This document shows positions 60,017 to 64,000 of a DNA stretch of 64,000 nt, piece by piece. Position numbers and translations under genes: made by a program. Position 1 is the first letter of the stretch. Each line of letters starts with the position of its first letter. This stretch comes from Bacteroidota bacterium (GTDB lineage: Bacteria; Bacteroidota; Bacteroidia; Cytophagales; Cyclobacteriaceae): contig JAEZGH010000161.1 of NCBI GenBank assembly GCA_023417065.1, positions 14,799 to 78,798 of the forward strand, read 5' to 3'. The notes under the pieces were generated by a model. That model ran no database searches, had not been told where the DNA came from, and worked only from the letters and a program-made list of their open reading frames with translations.

Positions 60017-61099
60017 CTACTCTTCTACGTACGCTGTGAACGTAAACCGCTGAACAGGTTTCTGCGGATCGTTCGTATAGAACGTGATGGCTTTTTGCTG
60101 CGTGGATTTCCGTCCTTCAGAAAAGAAGGTAATCCGGATTTGAGCGCGGTCACCTGGTTTTAGCGTTTGCTTATCTGCTGAGACCGTTACACAGGAACAA
60201 TTCGGCTGAACAGAGTTCAGCTTGAGTTCGCTCCTGCCGGTGTTAGTGACGTATATTTCGCGGGTAGCCTTGGAATTTTTGGCCACGCGGCCGAAGTCCA
60301 TCGTCGACGAAGGGAGCGTTAACCTGGGTGCTTTTGCCATTTCTTCCGGCGTAACTTCACCAAAGAAATCTTCTACCGTTGCGTATACTGTAAAAGCCTT
60401 CACGGGCTCAGCCGCATCGTCGGTATGAATCTCAACGTTGTCGTTGTGGAAGCCGTATTGATCTTTCTTTTTGCCGTCGTAAATCAACTTCATATTTCCA
60501 CGTTCCTTCGGGGCGATTACCGTGGGCGAAACTTCCACTGTCAGATAAGGTGGTGCGATGATGCCCATCACCTCTACAGTATCCGATCCCGCATTCATAA
60601 AGGGAAAATCCCGAACGGCAGGTTCTGTGTTCCGGTGCACTTTCCCCATGTTTAGTGAGGCTGATCTGAACTTCCAGTTTCCCTTCACTACTTTGAAGTC
60701 GCTATCTGAGCCTACCCCATCCGTTGAGACGATTCCCTTAATCTGAAGAAGAATCGGGTTGGCATCGTAATCGGTCGTGACGGTCAGCGATTTATTGAAG
60801 AAGCCCGGGCGTCCTTTGGGATCATAACTTGCCTGAATGAAACCAGTCTTACCCGGAGCCACGGGATCTTTGGTCCAGTCGGGTGTAGTACAACCGCAGG
60901 ATGCCTGCACGTTCACGATCGTCACCGGCCGGTTAGTGGTGTTGGTAAAAAGAAACTCATGCATCACAGGGCCTCCGTTTTCTCTTATTGAGCCAAAGTC
61001 ATGCGCTTCTTCACGAAACTGAATGTATTTGGCCTGCTGGGCAGTTACCGAAAGAGAAATCAGAAAGAGAATCAGAAAGGGTAATCGACGCATCAGCAT
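60017..61099 (-). CDS. Secreted DUF1573 protein with three Ig-like domains
   Basis: A 360-residue protein with signal peptide (RLPFLILFLISLSVTAQ). DUF1573 modules occur first at about 28-125 (HDFGSIRENGGPVMHEFLFTNT, ASCGCTTPDWTKDPVAPG) and last at about 265-360 (MDFGRVAKNSKATREIYVTN, PNCSCVTVSADKQTLKPG). A related but cysteine-free module lies between. The CGCT and CSCV pairs are typical. The family is found in the Bacteroidota periplasm, where its function is unknown. It is divergent from trpS. Confidence 0.85.
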   Translation of the reverse strand: MLMRRLPFLILFLISLSVTAQQAKYIQFREEAHDFGSIRENGGPVMHEFLFTNTTNRPVTIVNVQASCGCTTPDWTKDPVAPGKTGFIQASYDPKGRPGFFNKSLTVTTDYDANPILLQIKGIVSTDGVGSDSDFKVVKGNWKFRSASLNMGKVHRNTEPAVRDFPFMNAGSDTVEVMGIIAPPYLTVEVSPTVIAPKERGNMKLIYDGKKKDQYGFHNDNVEIHTDDAAEPVKAFTVYATVEDFFGEVTPEEMAKAPRLTLPSSTMDFGRVAKNSKATREIYVTNTGRSELKLNSVQPNCSCVTVSADKQTLKPGDRAQIRITFFSEGRKSTQQKAITFYTNDPQKPVQRFTFTAYVEE

Positions 61100-61159
61100 T
61101 ATTTTAATTCACAAATTTAAAACTAATTCACTTCAGCTTTATTTTATTTTATTTGCACT

Positions 61160-62131
61160 ATGGCAAGAATTCTTACGGGCATACAAAGCAGTGGAAGACC
61201 TCATCTCGGGAATCTGCTCGGTGCCATAATTCCGGCGATTCGCCTTTCCCAGGAAGCTGGGAACGAATCCTTTTTCTTTATTGCGGATCTTCATTCGTTA
61301 ACAACGATCAAAGATCCTCAAACACGGGTCAATAACGTACGTGCCGTGGCAGCCGCGTGGCTGGCCTTCGGCTTCGACACAGAGAAGAATTACCTGTATC
61401 GGCAGTCGCGTATTCCGGAGGTCTGCGAGCTTACCTGGTATCTGAACTGCCTGACGCCGTTCCCGATGCTCGCAAATGCGCATTCATTTAAAGACAAATC
61501 TGAAAAACTCTCCGACGTTAACGCCGGGCTGTTTACGTATCCGGTGCTGATGGCGGGAGATATTATCCTTTACGATGCGGAATTTGTTCCTGTGGGAAAG
61601 GACCAGCGCCAGCACCTTGAAATCGCACGCGACATTGCTACAACGTTTAACAACCAGTTCGGCGAAACATTCGTTGTTCCGGAGGCACGTATAGAGGAAA
61701 CAGTGATGACCATCCCGGGTACAGATGGTCAGAAGATGAGCAAGTCATACGGCAACATCATCGATATTTTCCTCCCGGAAAAAGAATTGCTGAAACAGAT
61801 CAAGACAATTGTTACGGATAGTACTCCGCTGGAATCACCAAAGAATCCGGACACGGACAATGTTTTCGCATTGTACAGTCTGATTGCGACTCCTGAGCAA
61901 ACGGAAGCTTTGCGTCAGAAGTACCTTGCGGGTAACTACGGATACGGACACGCCAAAAAGGAACTTCACGAGCTTATCCTGACTAAATACAGCAAGGAGC
62001 GTGAAGCATTTGATTATTATATGGGCAATCCCGACGCCCTTGAGGCGAAACTCGAGCAAGGCGAAGCAAAAGCCCGCGTCATTGCGCGCGAGGTTCTAGG
62101 AAGGGTGCGGAAAAAACTAGGGTTCGCCTGA
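61160..62131 (+). CDS. trpS: Tryptophan-tRNA ligase
   Basis: A 323-residue class I aminoacyl-tRNA synthetase. The HIGH-equivalent is in SGRPHLGNLLGAII and the KMSKS signature in PGTDGQKMSKSYGNIIDIF. ANAHSFKDK, GLFTYPVLMAGDIILYDAEF and VPVGKDQRQHLEIARDIA are typical of bacterial TrpRS. The length is normal. The gene stands alone; no T-box or leader peptide is visible in the 60 bases before it. Confidence 0.96.
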   Translation: MARILTGIQSSGRPHLGNLLGAIIPAIRLSQEAGNESFFFIADLHSLTTIKDPQTRVNNVRAVAAAWLAFGFDTEKNYLYRQSRIPEVCELTWYLNCLTPFPMLANAHSFKDKSEKLSDVNAGLFTYPVLMAGDIILYDAEFVPVGKDQRQHLEIARDIATTFNNQFGETFVVPEARIEETVMTIPGTDGQKMSKSYGNIIDIFLPEKELLKQIKTIVTDSTPLESPKNPDTDNVFALYSLIATPEQTEALRQKYLAGNYGYGHAKKELHELILTKYSKEREAFDYYMGNPDALEAKLEQGEAKARVIAREVLGRVRKKLGFA

Positions 62132-62505
62132 TTGATTTCTGATTTCTGATTGGAGAACTCGTGAAATTTTGCGCGGGTTGTTTAGTATGTGCTCTTAATG
62201 CGTGAGGTGGTAACATGCTGTCCCTACGGAACGGGTGTCGCTCATTCTCTTCGGACTCGATAAACATATCATCCCGCTGGGACGATTTGCCTTGATCCCC
62301 TACTTTTGAAAGCACGCTTTGAAAGTTAGCGCATTTCAGCCATCATTTCTCCTTCACGGAGCAGAGAGCGTTACAATGACCGGAATCCTCCACTGAACCC
62401 TGAACCTGAAACTTAAACCTTCTCTCTACCAAGAAATCAATCGGCACGACGCATCTTCACGCTAATCAGAAATGTGAAATCAGGGATCAGGAGTCAGAAA
62501 TCATT
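62131..62505. repeat. Intergenic island bounded by dispersed repeats
   Basis: This 370-base gap without a gene starts with TTGATTTCTGATTTCTGATT and ends with AATCAGAAATGTGAAATC and GGAGTCAGAAATCA, the inverse of the first. Inside are the two REP-like units at 62209-62285 and, near 62390, CCCTGAACCTGAAACTTAAA, reminiscent of the boundary repeats at the suf island. No open frame of note was found. Confidence 0.5.
62209..62285 (-). repeat. Pair of REP-like units
   Basis: On the minus strand, GTCCCAGCGGGATGATATGTT and GTTCCGTAGGGACAGCATGTT lie in direct order, 27 bases apart. Each is a short palindrome (GTCCC/GGGA or GTTCC/GGGAC with a three-base loop) followed by a conserved ATGTT. This is the form of repetitive extragenic palindromes mobilised by RAYT transposases; no transposase gene is in the window. 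Confidence 0.45.
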
Positions 62506-62857
62506 TCGCCGTCCAGACTACCTCTTCCGTTTTGCCGACGGTGAGGATAATGCGTGTGGGGTTGCTCACGAGTGAGAGCTTAGTGTCCTTGCCGGGATAT
62601 TTGTCAACCTCCACGATAACGCCCTTCCCTACATACGCGATGGGAAGTAGCACATCGTTATCAGGGCATAGCTGGTCATGGACATCCTGCAAGGCACTCT
62701 CGAGGTAATCGCCATACTTATCCTGGAAGTCGTCCTCCATGTCATGGAGTTCTTCTTCGATATCGTCGTACTTGGGATTATTGTAATCCAGCTTGGCGAG
62801 TTCAGCCTGTTTTTTTTCGATAGCCTGTAAGTCGTTGTCTAGGGCTTTTATGTCCAT
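62501..62857 (-). CDS. Conserved acidic protein of unknown function
   Basis: A 118-residue cytoplasmic protein from ATG 62857; an earlier in-frame start at 62929 would add unlike residues. The first 65 residues form an acidic coiled coil (DNDLQAIEKKQAELAKLDYN, then DIEEELHDMEDDFQDKYGDY). A small beta-domain follows with DNDVLLPIAYVGKGVIVEVD and RIILTVGKTEEVVWTA. No family name or function is recognised. It is preceded by the HPPD gene on the opposite strand. Confidence 0.6.
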   Translation of the reverse strand: MDIKALDNDLQAIEKKQAELAKLDYNNPKYDDIEEELHDMEDDFQDKYGDYLESALQDVHDQLCPDNDVLLPIAYVGKGVIVEVDKYPGKDTKLSLVSNPTRIILTVGKTEEVVWTAK

Positions 62858-62998
62858 GGGAGAAACGTTATTCAAATTTCGGGCTCCAAATTGGCAAAAA
62901 AGAATCAAATGGTCACCTTTTTGAAGCAAAGTTTATCCGAAACTGAAGGGCGAGTGAAACAATTCCGAAAACGTTTCCGCTGAATCATTGCAAGTTTC

Positions 62999-63006
62999 TA
63001 TTTTTG
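62999..63006 (+). promoter_or_regulatory. -7 element upstream of the HPPD gene
   Basis: TATTTTTG, a full TAnnTTTG match, ends 19 bases before ATG 63026. A TTTC rather than TTTG stands 21 bases upstream, so the -33 part is weak. Confidence 0.4.
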
Positions 63007-63025
63007 GTCAATAACTCATTGACCT

Positions 63026-64000
63026 ATGCAAACGGATTTTCTCCCTTTGAACGGGACGGACTTTATCGAATTTTGGGTTGGAAACGCCAAACAGTCCGCA
63101 CTCTTCTATCAACATACCCTCGGATTCAGGCTCGTGGCTTATGCCGGGCCGGAAACCGGTCTTCGCGACCGGGCTTCCTATGTGCTCCAGCAGAACAAAA
63201 TCCGGTTCGTGCTTACCTCACCCCTGACACCGGATTCTGATATCGCCCGGCACGTCGCCCTTCACGGCGACGGCGTGAAAGTCCTGGCCCTCTGGGTCGA
63301 CGACGCCCGGAAATCATACCACGAAACGGTAAGCCGCGGCGCGGAAGGCGTGGTTGAACCTAGCGTATTCCAGGACGAACACGGTGAAGTAGTGGTGTCG
63401 TCCATCCGAACTTATGGCGAAACGATCCATACTTTTGTGGAACGCAAGAATTACCGCGGACCATTTTTGCCTGGCTATCAGGCGCGGTCTTCCACTGTCG
63501 ACGTGCAGCCCATCGGCCTGAAATACATCGATCATTGCGTCGGAAATGTTGAGCTCGGCAAGATGAATACGTGGGTCGACTTCTACGAACGGGTGATGGG
63601 GTTCAAGTTGCTTATCACGTTCGACGACAAGGACATCTCTACGGAATACAGCGCGCTGATGTCGAAAGTTGTCTCCAATGGAAACGGGTATGTAAAATTC
63701 CCCATCAACGAACCGGCAGAAGGCAAAAAGAAATCGCAGGTGGAAGAGTACCTGGAGTTTTGGGATGGCGAAGGCGTGCAGCACGTGGCCCTGGCTACAG
63801 CTGATATTGTAAAGACCGTAACTGAGCTTAAAAGCCGCGGCGTAGAGTTTTTGCAGGTGCCTACCTCCTATTACGACGATTTAATTGACCGTGTGGGTAA
63901 AATTGATGAGGACCTGGAGCCGCTGAAAGAACTGGGCATACTGGTGGACCGCGACGATGAAGGTTATTTGTTACAATTGTTCAGCAAGCCGGTGCAGGAC
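63026..64000 (+). CDS. hppD: 4-hydroxyphenylpyruvate dioxygenase, 3' end beyond the window
   Basis: The open frame from ATG 63026 runs off the window after 325 residues of an expected 350-380. It begins MQTDFLPLNGTDFIEFWVGN, the N-terminal glyoxalase-type half. The catalytic half has the first iron His in GLKYIDHCVGNV, the second in GEGVQHVALATADI, and the substrate-side PTSYYDDLIDRVG. The glutamate ligand would lie after LLQLFSKPVQD and is cut off. HPPD turns 4-hydroxyphenylpyruvate into homogentisate in tyrosine degradation. Usually homogentisate dioxygenase is adjacent, perhaps beyond the window. Confidence 0.93.
   Translation, partial: MQTDFLPLNGTDFIEFWVGNAKQSALFYQHTLGFRLVAYAGPETGLRDRASYVLQQNKIRFVLTSPLTPDSDIARHVALHGDGVKVLALWVDDARKSYHETVSRGAEGVVEPSVFQDEHGEVVVSSIRTYGETIHTFVERKNYRGPFLPGYQARSSTVDVQPIGLKYIDHCVGNVELGKMNTWVDFYERVMGFKLLITFDDKDISTEYSALMSKVVSNGNGYVKFPINEPAEGKKKSQVEEYLEFWDGEGVQHVALATADIVKTVTELKSRGVEFLQVPTSYYDDLIDRVGKIDEDLEPLKELGILVDRDDEGYLLQLFSKPVQD

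Overview
The window reads as a chromosomal segment of a Bacteroidota bacterium, most likely a Cytophagales-type organism. The pointers are a DUF3276/PUR-alpha-like gene, a 3028-residue surface protein with the gliding-type (T9SS type B) C-terminal sorting domain, a SUF operon of Bacteroidota composition, promoters of the TTTG / TAnnTTTG type, and little use of Shine-Dalgarno sequences. Genes are dense, lie on both strands in short operons, and show no phage or plasmid modules. No rRNA, standard tRNA or CRISPR array was seen.

Layout. 1-5.4 kb: the start of ychF, a PUR-alpha-like protein, a DUF58 protein, a group II intron sitting directly behind the terminator of a ferredoxin gene, and a LuxC-type acyl-CoA reductase. 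5.4-14.9 kb: a two-gene unit made of a small secreted protein and the giant repeat adhesin (24 PKD-like repeats). 15-25 kb: a membrane-anchored acidic protein, smc, a periplasmic aspartyl protease, sir2-coaX, and topA with a histone-H1-like tail. 24.7-34 kb: SixA, a ureohydrolase, an alanine/Na+ symporter, DoxX with an unassigned 478-residue protein, an NSS transporter, a TerB-like protein and fadD. 34-34.9 kb holds no protein gene but contains three tRNA-like elements. 34.9-42 kb: an Lrp regulator and the operon sufB-C-D-S-E-T with a bacilliredoxin; sufB and sufC are separated by a decayed S23/four-helix-bundle gene flanked by inverted repeats. 42-50.5 kb: an SDR epimerase, an APS-type CysH, a PTPS/folE pair, a MarR regulator with a 19-bp palindrome, an aconitase with a 147-residue Lys/Ala tail, and ferritin. 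50-64 kb: an M61 peptidase, a COG2509 flavoprotein, a MORN-variant repeat protein, tryptophan 2,3-dioxygenase divergent from a glutaryl-CoA-dehydrogenase-like gene, FkbM, DUF1573, trpS, and the 5' part of the HPPD gene cut by the window end.

How genes work together. The suf operon, ferritin, ferredoxin, aconitase and bacilliredoxin form an iron-sulfur and redox theme. TDO, GCDH and HPPD are steps of aromatic amino acid breakdown. The PTPS here carries the CX5HGH motif of the tetrahydrobiopterin-type enzyme and overlaps folE, so the pair may supply the pterin cofactor of phenylalanine hydroxylation (inference). The most unusual items are the tRNA-like cluster, the aconitase with a histone-like tail, the higher-order repeat of the adhesin, two DnaA-box-like sites next to the smc promoter, and intergenic islands bounded by short dispersed repeats.
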